Positions 42,105-50,617 of a stretch of 64,000 nucleotides of DNA are shown here, piece after piece. Location: the NCBI RefSeq assembly GCF_947258575.1, contig NZ_CAMYIV010000004.1, positions 62,001 to 126,000 of the forward strand, in the 5' to 3' direction. A program made the position numbers and the translations under genes. The notes under the pieces were generated by a model that saw nothing but the letters and a program-made list of their open reading frames with translations, was not told the DNA's origin and did no database searches. This DNA comes from an uncultured Alcanivorax sp. GTDB lineage: Bacteria > Pseudomonadota > Gammaproteobacteria > Pseudomonadales > Alcanivoracaceae. How positions within the stretch are numbered: the first letter of the stretch is position 1; every line of letters begins with the position of its first letter.

Positions 42105-43013
42105 GTGGAGGTGCAGTTCAGTAGCGAGAATCTGCTGATTCTCAACGTCATCCTGGCGTTCATGATGTTCGGGGTGTCCCTGTCGCTCACCGGTGAGGAT
42201 TTCCGGCGCGTGCTCAAGCGCCCGGATGCGCCCATTGTCGGTCTGCTTGCCCAGTTCGTACTGTTGCCCGCCGCCACCTGCCTGACCACCTGGTTCTTTG
42301 AAGTGGACCCGGAAATGGCGCTGGGTATGATCCTGGTGGCGTCCTGCCCGGGGGGCTCGTTTTCGAACATCATGACCTGGCTGGCGCGGGCCAATGTGGC
42401 GGTCTCGGTAAGCATGACCGCGATCTCCAGCCTGGTGGCCATGGTGATGACACCGTTCAACTTTGCCCTCTATGGCTGGCTCAACCCCCATACCCGGTCC
42501 ATGCTCACCGAAATCCAGCTGGACAGCATGAACATCCTGATCCTGGTGGTGCTGGTGTTGGGGCTGCCGCTGCTGGTGGGAATGATGACCGGCAAGCTGT
42601 TTCCGCGCTTTGCCGCGAAAGCCGAGAAGCCCATGCGGGTGATCACGCTGCTGGTATTGCTGTTGTTTGTTGGGGTGGCGTTCAGCAACAACATGGATGT
42701 GTTCCTGGCCACGGCGGATCGCATCGTCATTCTGGTGGTGTTGCAGAATATGCTGGCGCTGGGCATGGGGGCCTTTGCCGGCATGCTTACGGGGCTGCCC
42801 CGGCAGGATCGTCGTGCCATCACCATGGAGGTGGGGATTCAGAATTCCGGCCTGGGGCTGGCCATCCTGTTTACGTTTTTCCCGCAAGCCAGTGGCATGA
42901 TCCTGATCGCCGCTTTCTGGGGTGTCTGGCATCTGATTTCCGGATTGTTGCTGGCCTGGTGGTGGTCACGAGGCCATGACCGTGAGGAGGGCCCATGCGA
43001 CGACGCATCCTGA
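42105..43013 (+). CDS. Bile acid:sodium symporter (BASS) family transporter
   Basis: A 302-residue membrane protein with nine or ten helices. It contains the BASS-family core segments ILVASCPGGSFSNIMTWLARANVAVSVSMTAISSLVAMVMTP and the late EVGIQNSGLGLAILF. These proteins move organic anions (bile acids, pyruvate, pantoate) with sodium. The GTG start lies 2 bp after the FMO stop. It overlaps the epimerase gene by 19 bp. Cargo may be the FMO substrate or product. Confidence 0.87.
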   Translation: MEVQFSSENLLILNVILAFMMFGVSLSLTGEDFRRVLKRPDAPIVGLLAQFVLLPAATCLTTWFFEVDPEMALGMILVASCPGGSFSNIMTWLARANVAVSVSMTAISSLVAMVMTPFNFALYGWLNPHTRSMLTEIQLDSMNILILVVLVLGLPLLVGMMTGKLFPRFAAKAEKPMRVITLLVLLLFVGVAFSNNMDVFLATADRIVILVVLQNMLALGMGAFAGMLTGLPRQDRRAITMEVGIQNSGLGLAILFTFFPQASGMILIAAFWGVWHLISGLLLAWWWSRGHDREEGPCDDAS

Positions 43014-43930
43014 TTACCGGCGCCGCCGGCTATATCGGTAGCCAGGTGGCTCGCCGACTCAGCCAGGACCACCATGTGGTAGGGGTGGATATTCGCGCGG
43101 ATGACAGTGCCGACTTTCCCTTTTACGAGATGGATATCCGTAACCCGGATCTGGGGCGCCTGCTCAGTGAGCACGACATTCAGCAGGTGGTCCACCTGGC
43201 CGCCGTGCTGGAGGATTCCGGCGACCGGGCACGGGATTTTGACATCGATGTGAATGGTACCCGTAACGTGTTGGACGCTTGTGTGGCGGCGGGCGTGGAG
43301 CAACTGGTCGTGACCAGTTCCGGCGCCGCCTACGGCTATCACCCGGATAATCCCGCCTGGCTGGATGAGGATGATGCCTTGCGCGGAAACCCGGAATTCC
43401 CCTACTCGGATCACAAGCGCCAGGTGGAAACCCTGCTGGCGGAGTATCGCCAGACACACCCGGCACTGAAGCAACTGGTGCTGCGCCCGGGCACCGTGCT
43501 GGGCGCCAATACCCGTAACCTGATTACCCGTCTGTTCGAGAAACCCCGCCTGGTGGCGGTGGCCGGTTCGCCATCGCCCTTTGTCTTTATCTGGGATCAG
43601 GATGTGGTGGCGATCATTCAGAAAGGCGTACTGGAAGGCAAAGCCGGTCGCTACAACCTGGCCGGTGACGGCGCCCTCAGTATTCATGAGCTGGGCCGCT
43701 TGCTGGATAAGCCGGTGGTCTCCGTGCCCGCCGGGCTGATTCGCGCCGCCTTGTGGATTGGTAATCGGCTGGGCTTGACTAACTACACCCCGGCGCAGGT
43801 GAACTTCCTGCGCTATCGGCCGGTGTTGGATAATCGACGACTCAAGGAAGAGTTCGGCTATATCCCGCGCAAGACCTCTGAGCAGGTGTTTCGCTTCTAT
43901 ATGGCCGGCCAACAACAGAGGAAGGATTAA
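42995..43930 (+). CDS. NAD-dependent epimerase/dehydratase (extended SDR)
   Basis: A 311-residue extended short-chain dehydrogenase. The N-terminal Rossmann motif is GAAGYIG (9-15); the catalytic YXXXK is YSDHK in EFPYSDHKRQVE. The substrate is unknown; in this context a sterol- or lipid-type 3-hydroxy group is as likely as a sugar nucleotide. The gene overlaps its neighbours on both sides (19 bp and 1 bp). Confidence 0.88.
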   Translation: MRRRILITGAAGYIGSQVARRLSQDHHVVGVDIRADDSADFPFYEMDIRNPDLGRLLSEHDIQQVVHLAAVLEDSGDRARDFDIDVNGTRNVLDACVAAGVEQLVVTSSGAAYGYHPDNPAWLDEDDALRGNPEFPYSDHKRQVETLLAEYRQTHPALKQLVLRPGTVLGANTRNLITRLFEKPRLVAVAGSPSPFVFIWDQDVVAIIQKGVLEGKAGRYNLAGDGALSIHELGRLLDKPVVSVPAGLIRAALWIGNRLGLTNYTPAQVNFLRYRPVLDNRRLKEEFGYIPRKTSEQVFRFYMAGQQQRKD

Positions 43931-44727
43931 TGAAAACCATACTGATTACCGGTGCCGCATCCGGCCTCGGTTGGGCCCTGTCCCAGCAGGCCTTCTCGCT
44001 GGGCCATCGGGTCATCATGACCGACATGAATGCCTTGCTGCTGGCGGCGCGTGCTGATGCACTGGCCAGCCAGGACCCATCCCGCGTCACCTTTCACCGG
44101 CTGGACGTGACGGACAGTGATGCGATCACCGCACTGGTGACCTTGCTCAAGGAAAAGGAGGGTGGCCTGGATGTGCTGATCAACAACGCCGGGATTACCC
44201 ACCGTTCGCTGGCAGACAAGACCGACATTGCCGTGTTCCGCAAGGTCATGGCGGTGGACTGGCAGGCGCCGGTAGAAATGGCCGTGGCCTGCTTGCCGCT
44301 GCTCAAGCGTAGCGGTGGTGGCATCATCAATATCGGTTCCATGGCCGGCTGGATGCCGGTGCTGGGGCGAGCCGGCTACTGCAGCGCGAAAAGTGCCCTG
44401 AGCCAGTTTTTCGAGGTGCTGCGCGGTGAAGTGGCGCAGTACGGGGTGCATATCCTGATGGTGTATCCCAGCTTCCTGGACACGCCTATTGAAACCAATG
44501 CCCTGGGTCACGATGGTCAGCCCGCTGCCCATCCCCGTTCCATGGTGGGGGCCATGCAGACGCCGGAGTGGATGGCCGAGCGGGTGTTCGAGGCCTACTA
44601 CCGCAAGAAAAAGCGACTGTTCCCGGATCGCTTTACCTGGTTCGCCAGCCTGCTGTGGCGGCTGGCGCCAGACGTCTACCAGCGCATGATGGTGCGCAAG
44701 TTTGCTGCCGAACTGGAAGCCCGTTAA
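43930..44727 (+). CDS. Short-chain dehydrogenase/reductase
   Basis: A 265-residue classical SDR. TGAASGLG (cofactor), NNAG, catalytic Ser in INIGSMAGW and YCSAK (YXXXK) are all present. It acts on an unknown alcohol or ketone. It shares a base with the epimerase stop (TAATG) and with the TSUP start, so the operon is tightly coupled. A C-terminal hydrophobic segment (RFTWFASLLWRLAP) may attach it to the membrane. Confidence 0.9.
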   Translation: MKTILITGAASGLGWALSQQAFSLGHRVIMTDMNALLLAARADALASQDPSRVTFHRLDVTDSDAITALVTLLKEKEGGLDVLINNAGITHRSLADKTDIAVFRKVMAVDWQAPVEMAVACLPLLKRSGGGIINIGSMAGWMPVLGRAGYCSAKSALSQFFEVLRGEVAQYGVHILMVYPSFLDTPIETNALGHDGQPAAHPRSMVGAMQTPEWMAERVFEAYYRKKKRLFPDRFTWFASLLWRLAPDVYQRMMVRKFAAELEAR

Positions 44728-45470
44728 TGGCAGACATGGCCACGCTACCCTGGCTGCTGCTGGGGCTGTTTATTTTTCTGGCCTTTACCACCGAAGCCGC
44801 TACCGGGTTTGGCAGCATCGTCATCGCCCTGTCGCTGGGGGCGCTGGTGCTGCCGATCGCGGAGATCCTGCCGGTGCTGGTGCCACTCAATATCGTCATG
44901 AGCAGCACCCTGAGCTGGCGGCACCGCCACGCCATTCACTGGCCCACCCTGTGGAAACTGATTCTGCCATTGATGGTGGTGGGGACGCTGGCCGGTTACG
45001 GGCTGCGTCCCTGGCTGGGGGATCAGTTGCTCAAGAATGCCTTCGGTGTGCTGGTGCTGTGGTTCAGCGGCCGGGAGCTGTGGCGAATGTGGCGTGGTGC
45101 GACCGCCTCGGCCCATGGCGGCCTGTGGGCCCGCGTGTGGATGTTTCTGGCGGGTATCACCCATGGCTTGTTTGCCTCCGGTGGCCCGCTGCTGGTCTAT
45201 GCCCTCAGCGGTCTGTCCCTGGACAAACAACGCTTTCGCGCCACCCTGATTCTGGTATGGCTGGCCCTCAACAGTCTGCTCACCTTGGTATTCCTGCTGG
45301 ATGGCAGTCTGCTGCCGGCGGCGCCGCGCATTGCCATGCTGGTGCCGGTGGTCATCGTTGCCATGGTGTTGGGGGAGGTGCTGCATCACCGGGTCAACGA
45401 GCAGCGTTTCCGTCAGGCAGTGTTTGTGGTGCTGGCGGTGACCGGGGGGATTCTGGCCTGGCCAGGGTGA
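44727..45470 (+). CDS. TSUP/TauE-SafE family membrane transporter
   Basis: A 247-residue protein with seven or eight helices and the family's two repeated cores: LAFTTEAATGFGSIVIALSLGA at the N-terminus, GITHGLFASGGPLLVYALSG in the middle. TSUP proteins export sulfite or organosulfur anions. ATG 44727 overlaps the previous stop by one base. It ends the FMO operon; an organosulfur substrate for the whole pathway would fit an FMO plus TSUP pair, but this is inference. Confidence 0.85.
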   Translation: MADMATLPWLLLGLFIFLAFTTEAATGFGSIVIALSLGALVLPIAEILPVLVPLNIVMSSTLSWRHRHAIHWPTLWKLILPLMVVGTLAGYGLRPWLGDQLLKNAFGVLVLWFSGRELWRMWRGATASAHGGLWARVWMFLAGITHGLFASGGPLLVYALSGLSLDKQRFRATLILVWLALNSLLTLVFLLDGSLLPAAPRIAMLVPVVIVAMVLGEVLHHRVNEQRFRQAVFVVLAVTGGILAWPG

Positions 45471-45783
45471 GTTGAGCTACGAGCTACGCTGGTTCGATAG
45501 GGAAGGTCTGGAAAATTCCTCGTGCTTCGTCATTTCGACGAAGCCGCTGTAGGAGCGGCGCTTGAGCCGCGAACCGCGCTTGCGCGGAAATCGACCGTAG
45601 GGCGATCAGGCCATTCAGCACTCGACAGGGCTATCCAAACGCAACCAGCACGACCTCAGGCCAATGTGGATTGCCTGGTGGCATGTACTTCGTGGCTCCA
45701 CTCTTACCCCAAAAGGCAATTTTCCTTTCCTCTTTCATCATGCTATTGGTTTCCTGTCGTCCGTTTGATGTTCAGGAGCCCTC
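45471..45783. other. Non-coding gap with repeats
   Basis: A 313-bp stretch with no convincing gene. A GAGCTACGAGCTACG unit at 45474-45488 resembles family B, and a REP-like element lies at 45547-45587. The rest (45588-45783) shows no feature I can name; it must include the promoter of the acetyltransferase. Confidence 0.6.
45547..45587. repeat. REP-like element
   Basis: CTGTAGGAGCGGCGCTTGAG followed by GCCGCGAACCGCGC, giving AGCGGC/GCCGC and CCGCGC/GCGCGG stems. The TGTAGGAGCGGC head is the same as in Pseudomonas-type REP sequences and recurs at 63308. Confidence 0.7.
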
Positions 45784-46374
45784 ATGTCCCATGTGGAAAT
45801 TCGTCCGGTTACCGGTTTTGCCGTAGAGCCCTGGCTGGATGAGCTGGCTGAATTGCGCATTCAGGTGTTTCGGGATTTTCCCTATTTGTACGAGGGGAAC
45901 CGGGACTACGAGCGTCGTTATCTGGATCGGTATGCCCAGTCTGATCGCAGCGTCTTTGTGTTGGCACTGGAGTTCAACCGGCTGGTGGGGGCGGCCACGG
46001 CGTTGCCGTTGCTGGAGGCGGATGAGGAATTTCAGGCACCTTTCCGGCAACTGGGCGCGGAGCTGGGTTCCGTGTTCTATTTTGGCGAGTCGGTATTGCT
46101 CCAGCCCTATCGGGGTGAGGGGGTTGGCCACCGCTTCTTTGATCTACGCGAGCAGTACGCGGCGGATTTTGGCTTTCTGCACACGGCTTTCTGCGCCGTA
46201 AAACGTCCGCATGACCACCCGCTGCGCCCTGAAAATTATCGCCCACTGGATGATTTCTGGCGCGGCCGGGGCTATTTCCCCCAGAAGCAGCTGGTAGCCC
46301 ATTTCGACTGGACTGACGTGGGTGAGGCCGCGCCGACCCGCAAGGCCATGCAGTTCTGGCTCCATAGCCTTTAA
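45784..46374 (+). CDS. GNAT-family acetyltransferase
   Basis: A 196-residue protein with the acetyl-CoA-binding motif QPYRGEGVG (QXXRGXGXG) in LLQPYRGEGVGHRFFDLREQYA. The preceding strand is VFYFGESVLL. Likely a small-molecule or protein N-acetyltransferase; substrate unknown. Single gene, ribosome site AGGAG 4 bases before ATG. Confidence 0.85.
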   Translation: MSHVEIRPVTGFAVEPWLDELAELRIQVFRDFPYLYEGNRDYERRYLDRYAQSDRSVFVLALEFNRLVGAATALPLLEADEEFQAPFRQLGAELGSVFYFGESVLLQPYRGEGVGHRFFDLREQYAADFGFLHTAFCAVKRPHDHPLRPENYRPLDDFWRGRGYFPQKQLVAHFDWTDVGEAAPTRKAMQFWLHSL

Positions 46375-46560
46375 TCTGGAGTAAGGAAAAAGGGGGGGGT
46401 CGGCGACGTGACGCCGGTGGAGGGCTGACTGCAAGCTACTGCTTTTACAGGCCTTTCTTTTATTTTGCCTGATATGAAGCGTTGCGATGAACCCATTAAT
46501 ACAATAATTGCGTAGTGCGTTTGTGTGGCGTTGCCATCAATCTTTCACCCATATGGGCGA

Positions 46561-46588
46561 TTAACCGTCAACTTGTGCCTCCTATACT
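46561..46588 (+). promoter_or_regulatory. Probable sigma-70 promoter of the small gene
   Basis: TTAACC, 16 bp, TATACT, 38 bp before the start codon at 46627. The spacing to an AAGGGGG ribosome site and short gene supports use. Confidence 0.5.
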
Positions 46589-46626
46589 CGGTGCCTCGGG
46601 TGTGAATTTGTTGTGAAGGGGGCTTC

Positions 46627-46743
46627 ATGGAACGGGATTACGGCACGCATCAACACTGGGCAGCTCGCTTTGCCCGCCAGGCTATCATTATCGTGCCGCT
46701 GGCATTGCTGGCGGTGGGGGTGGCGGTGATGGTGGCTGGGTAG
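46627..46743 (+). CDS. 38-residue single-helix membrane protein
   Basis: A short gene: MERDYGTHQHWAARFARQ, then a hydrophobic helix IIIVPLALLAVGVAVMVAG to the stop. It has an AAGGGGG ribosome site 5 bases before the ATG and a promoter-like sequence upstream, which makes real translation likely. Homologues and role are unknown; small single-pass proteins like this often modulate larger membrane complexes. Confidence 0.55.
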   Translation: MERDYGTHQHWAARFARQAIIIVPLALLAVGVAVMVAG

Positions 46744-46820
46744 CGACAGGTTCGATACAGGACGTCGGAAAAAATTCGAAGCATGCAATATGTCGGGGGG
46801 TCGTTTCTCCACTGATCGAC

Positions 46821-47456
46821 CTACGGCGCCTTCTGCATCAATACCACCGGGTTGTCCACCAGCGTGACGTGCCAGCCTTGTTCGCGGGCCAGCCAGGCGA
46901 AGGTGTGCGGCTGCCAGAAACACACATGGGTCGGGTCGCGGTGGTAATACCAGTGGGCGAAGGCGTTATCGTCGACCAGCCAGTGGGTCATGATGCCCAG
47001 CCAGCCACCGGGTTTCACCAGCCGGGTGAATTGCTGCCATTCCCGTTCGGGGCGATGTAGATGCTCCACCACTTCCGTGCAGGTGACAAAGTCGTATTGC
47101 TGATCCAGCGGTGCCGGGTCCGGGTCGTAGATCGGATCATAGGTGCGACAGGCAAACCCGCGCTCGGTCAGCATCTGTGCCAGCGCCGGGCCCGGTCCGC
47201 AGCCGAAGTCCAGGCCGCAGTCACCGGGTTTCAGGCGCTCACCTAGCGGGTCGGCCAGCTGTGACAGGAATCGCCGATAGCCGGCGTCCCCCGGGGCATT
47301 GTTGTGATGGTCGTAGTGGGCTTTTTCGGTTTCCGGGTCTGGCAGGGTGGCCGGGTCTGCAAAGGTCAGGTGGCAGGTGTCGCAACGAAAAAAGTCACGG
47401 GCATCCAGCTGGGCAAACGGTTGTGCGAGGTTGCCGCAAAGCGTGCAATGCTGCAT
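46821..47456 (-). CDS. Zinc-ribbon class I methyltransferase
   Basis: A 211-residue SAM-dependent methyltransferase. The N-terminal zinc ribbon is CTLCGN...CDTCH; motif I is LDFGCGPGPALAQML; VTCTEVVEHLHRPEREW follows. Methyltransferases of this shape act on small molecules or glycans; substrate unknown. ATG 47456 lies 1 bp after the stop of the lipase gene, so they form one operon. Confidence 0.85.
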   Translation of the reverse strand: MQHCTLCGNLAQPFAQLDARDFFRCDTCHLTFADPATLPDPETEKAHYDHHNNAPGDAGYRRFLSQLADPLGERLKPGDCGLDFGCGPGPALAQMLTERGFACRTYDPIYDPDPAPLDQQYDFVTCTEVVEHLHRPEREWQQFTRLVKPGGWLGIMTHWLVDDNAFAHWYYHRDPTHVCFWQPHTFAWLAREQGWHVTLVDNPVVLMQKAP

Positions 47457-47457
47457 G

Positions 47458-48552
47458 TCAGCTTGATTCCAGCCACCGCTGGATGCGCGCATAAGTCCGG
47501 CTTTCCTCGATCATGGTCATATGCCCCATCTGGTAGAACAGCTCTCGGGTGAGTCCCTCAGCCTCTGGATAGAGGCGGGTGGCGAGTCCGCTGTCCACGG
47601 TTACCAGCCAGTCCCCGCGGGGTTGTGGGTGGCCGGGTTCGCTGACGCTGCCGGCGATGAACAACTGCTCCACCTGAGAGTCCAGTGGCACCTTGCTGCT
47701 GGGGCGTGGCTCGTCCAGGGGGCGGTCGCGCCACTGGTCTTCCAGCACATAGCCAAAGCGCAGGTCGCGGATGCCATCGGAGCGCAGATTGGCCAGCCGC
47801 ATCAGCGGGCGGGAGTAGGGAGTCGCGCCGAGTAGGCGGTTGGCCTGGTTGCCGGCGCGCTCCAGCAGGGCGCCCTGATGGGGGGAGCCCAGGCAGGCCA
47901 GATGAGTGACCTTGTCGGTCCAGGCGTCGCCACGCTGGCGGCCCTGATGCAGGGCGCTGCGGGCCACCAGCCCACCCATGGAGTGGCCAATCAGGATGAC
48001 TCTCCGGGGCAGGGCAGTATGGGCCAGCAGCCCGGCCAGTTTGCGGCCATTGTCGGAGATGTGCAGGCCGGTGTTATAGCGCAGATAGCGAACATCGGCT
48101 TTCAGCTCACCGCGGGCCCAGTGGCTGAAGGCATCAGCCGCCGGGTTGTTCCAGCAGGCATCGTTCATACACAGGCCATGGACAAACACCACCAGGGTGT
48201 CGCCTTGCGCCGGGCCGGTGGGTAGTAACTTCATCGGCAGGGCATAAGGGCTGTTCTGTTCGGCCAGTAATTGCCCGAAAACCCCGTTGACGATGCTTTG
48301 CAGATCCAGGCTGTCGCGCAGTTCCCGGTTGGGGTCCGCCAGCAGGTCCGCCATGCCTGCCACATTGCCCGCCTGGCGAAAGCCGTAACGGATCAGGTTG
48401 TAGACCATCGGCGCGGGGGTGTAGTCGTTGCCGCGCAGGCCGAACGGATTGGCCACAGTGCCATGAATATCCTGCACCACCTGGGTGATTTCGTTGCCCA
48501 CACGGGTAACCAGTTGCGCCAGCCCGCCCACATTTCGGCCTAATTGCTTCAT
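47458..48552 (-). CDS. Alpha/beta-hydrolase, PGAP1/lipase-like
   Basis: A 364-residue hydrolase. The nucleophile elbow is GHSMGGLVAR (catalytic Ser about residue 192), with oxyanion loop VVFVHGLCMND upstream and a late GDWLVTVDSGL and MGHMTMIE (candidate Asp and His). The N-terminal 90 residues are an extra helical domain without a signal peptide. Likely an esterase or triacylglycerol lipase of the cytoplasm or membrane surface. It is the first gene of a pair with a methyltransferase. Confidence 0.82.
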   Translation of the reverse strand: MKQLGRNVGGLAQLVTRVGNEITQVVQDIHGTVANPFGLRGNDYTPAPMVYNLIRYGFRQAGNVAGMADLLADPNRELRDSLDLQSIVNGVFGQLLAEQNSPYALPMKLLPTGPAQGDTLVVFVHGLCMNDACWNNPAADAFSHWARGELKADVRYLRYNTGLHISDNGRKLAGLLAHTALPRRVILIGHSMGGLVARSALHQGRQRGDAWTDKVTHLACLGSPHQGALLERAGNQANRLLGATPYSRPLMRLANLRSDGIRDLRFGYVLEDQWRDRPLDEPRPSSKVPLDSQVEQLFIAGSVSEPGHPQPRGDWLVTVDSGLATRLYPEAEGLTRELFYQMGHMTMIEESRTYARIQRWLESS

Positions 48553-48765
48553 GGGTTCTCCTTATCTTGCTCGCATCATAGCAGGGCGCTGCCAGTCTGT
48601 CGGAAACGACTGGGCGTGGCTGCGTAAAAATCCTTCGGCATATTGGGCTGGCAACGTAATGATTCGTAAAATGCCCGGGCTTTGCGTGTTTGTTCTTGGT
48701 GAGTAGCCCGAGATGACGATACAGTCTGGATTGTCTTAATGGCTGATATTTCAAGGAGTGAGTCT

Positions 48766-48996
48766 ATGCATACTTTCGGTAAAGCAGCTTTAGCAGCATT
48801 GTTTGCCTCTTCCGCCCTGCTGGCGGGTTGTGACAGCAGCGACGGGCCGGTGGAAAAGGCCGGTGAAAAAGTGGACGAAGCGGTAGACTCCATGAACCCG
48901 CAAGGTCCCATGGAAGAAATGGGCGAAGATCTGGACAATGCCTATGACAGCGCTGAAGAATCAGCCGAGAGCATGAAGGACGCCGCCGAGCAGTAA
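48766..48996 (+). CDS. Small lipoprotein
   Basis: A 76-residue protein with a lipobox LLAGC (Cys about 21). The mature part is acidic and Ala/Glu-rich with heptad-like spacing (VEKAGEKVDEAVDSMN, DSAEESAESMKDAAEQ), so it may form a helical stalk under the membrane like Lpp-type or YgdI-like lipoproteins. ATG 48766 has AAGGAG 8 bases upstream; an ATG 27 bases earlier is unlikely. Followed by a strong terminator. Confidence 0.8.
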   Translation: MHTFGKAALAALFASSALLAGCDSSDGPVEKAGEKVDEAVDSMNPQGPMEEMGEDLDNAYDSAEESAESMKDAAEQ

Positions 48997-49015
48997 TGGC
49001 AGCGGATACATGCTG

Positions 49016-49043
49016 AAAAAGCCGCCTTCGGGCGGCTTTTTTT
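49016..49043. terminator. Terminator after the small lipoprotein gene
   Basis: GCCGCC-TTCG-GGCGGC hairpin with A5 before and T7 after, 17 bp past the stop; also reaches the end of the convergent nuclease gene. Confidence 0.93.
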
Positions 49044-49740
49044 ATGGGCGCCTTTCTGCCACTTGGCAGGTCGCCAGTAATCTGTCGATGGCTTGTTGTT
49101 CCGGTGGCGTGATCAGTAGCCGGTAGCGCTGCTTGATCTGTTGCCAGTGCTGCCCGTACTGACACCAGTAATCCTGGTTTTCCGGTAGCCACTGGTCCGG
49201 GCTGCCCGCGCCCTTGCTGCGATTAGCGCTGGCAGATACTGGCAACAGATTGGCCGGATCATTGGCAAACTGACGCCGGTGGCGCTCTTCCCAGCCATCG
49301 CCGCCATGGCCGTGGGCATGGCGCAGTGGCACCAGGTGGTCGATATCCAGGTCGCCGGCGATGGTAAAGGTCTCGCCACTATAGGGGTCGTGCCAGCGTC
49401 CGCTGGCCACGGTGCAGCGGTCATCCCGGGTAAAGGTCACGGGGACCTGGCTGGTGGCAATCAGGATCTCTGCCCGGGTGTCCTGGCAGTCGCCATCCTC
49501 ATCCAGCCAGTGGGGCCAGTCACGTCGCTCGTAAAGGCCGGAAAAAGCCCGTTGCTGCTGGCGGGCTTCCTGTTCCGCCTGTTGTTGCTGGCGATGCAGG
49601 GTCAGGCAGGGTTCGCGATGGCAGTGGTACTGGTCGCTGGTCCGGTCGGTGTGGCCGCCCTGCTTGTCCAGCCCCCCGGGGTGGCTGTGGACGAGGCTGG
49701 CGATAGCGATCAGGAAACCAGCAAGGAGTCGATTGGGCAA
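49042..49740 (-). CDS. Exported HNH-type nuclease with YHYH-like domain
   Basis: A 232-residue secreted protein. Signal peptide about 1-19, then HPGGLDKQGGHTDRTSDQYHCH (a YHYH-like metal-binding motif). The C-terminal half is an HNH/DUF1524-like core: DIDHLVPLRHAHGHGG, FANDPANLLPVSASANRSKGAGSPDQWLP. Histidine-metal sets of both parts are intact. It could be an extracellular DNA-degrading nuclease for nutrient or defence use. Single gene, terminator shared with the lipoprotein gene. Confidence 0.82.
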   Translation of the reverse strand: MPNRLLAGFLIAIASLVHSHPGGLDKQGGHTDRTSDQYHCHREPCLTLHRQQQQAEQEARQQQRAFSGLYERRDWPHWLDEDGDCQDTRAEILIATSQVPVTFTRDDRCTVASGRWHDPYSGETFTIAGDLDIDHLVPLRHAHGHGGDGWEERHRRQFANDPANLLPVSASANRSKGAGSPDQWLPENQDYWCQYGQHWQQIKQRYRLLITPPEQQAIDRLLATCQVAERRP

Positions 49741-50005
49741 AAGGGAAGTCCTGGGAGGGGAGCGGCAATATGATCAGGATATCACCCCGCAAATATGTAG
49801 GCGATATCTTACACTGCAAATTCAGGCAATGATCCGATAGCAACAAGATACAAACGGCAACGAGGCAAAACGAAATTCCACTGTGGATAGCTCCGGGTCG
49901 TCGCTAGAGTGAAGCTGCCGGGCTGTGGCCGCTTCATGCGTGCGGTCTGTCCAGAGTGTTGTTTGCAGTGCATTTCAAGTAGTAGCAGTTGCAGGAGTCT
50001 CGGCT

Positions 50006-50617
50006 ATGGGAAGCCAACCGGAAACGGAGAGGTGGCGTCAGCAGGAGTTGGCGCTTACCGCCGTAGAACATCGCCTTCAGGCGCTGGGTGAGTATCTGGC
50101 GGTTTATCGCGCCAGTTATGCCTCCAGCGGTGAGGGGCGCCATTACGCCAGGGTGCGGATGCTGCGCAAGGACATTGGTCGATTGCGGGCCTGGTGGTGG
50201 TACCTGCAGGCGACCCGCAGAGGCGCTTCCTGGTTGCCGCTGTTGCATCGTGTGGTGGGCTTGCTGGCGATGTTTGTCAGCCCGGTGCGCCGTGCCGGGC
50301 GGCGTCGCCATTCTTCCGGGATGCTGCGCCACCTGACCAGCCACAGCCTGATCGAACGGGCCTATGCGGCGCTTGAGGACGATCTCCAGGGGCAGCTGTT
50401 GACCCTGCGGCTGGCCCAGTATCAGCGCCCCACGGACAGCCGTAGTCGAGAGATCAACATGTTGCAGCGACAACTGGAAGAAGTGGCGGGCCTGCGCAGC
50501 AGCGGCTTGCCCGAGCCGCGCCGGTTGACCGCGATCTGTCATCTTCTGCATCGGGTAATGACGATGCGCCAGTGGCTGGGTCTGCAGTTACCTCTGGCTA
50601 ATCTGGTGGACCGTTAA
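50006..50617 (+). CDS. Helical hypothetical protein, first of a two-gene unit
   Basis: A 203-residue, Arg- and Leu-rich, mostly helical protein (LTAVEHRLQALGEYLAVYRASYA, RKDIGRLRAWWWYLQATRR) with one moderately hydrophobic segment near residue 74-90. I recognise no family. ATG 50006 is preceded by GCAGGAGTC. Its stop overlaps the next start by one base (TAATG), so the two proteins are probably made together. Confidence 0.6.
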   Translation: MGSQPETERWRQQELALTAVEHRLQALGEYLAVYRASYASSGEGRHYARVRMLRKDIGRLRAWWWYLQATRRGASWLPLLHRVVGLLAMFVSPVRRAGRRRHSSGMLRHLTSHSLIERAYAALEDDLQGQLLTLRLAQYQRPTDSRSREINMLQRQLEEVAGLRSSGLPEPRRLTAICHLLHRVMTMRQWLGLQLPLANLVDR

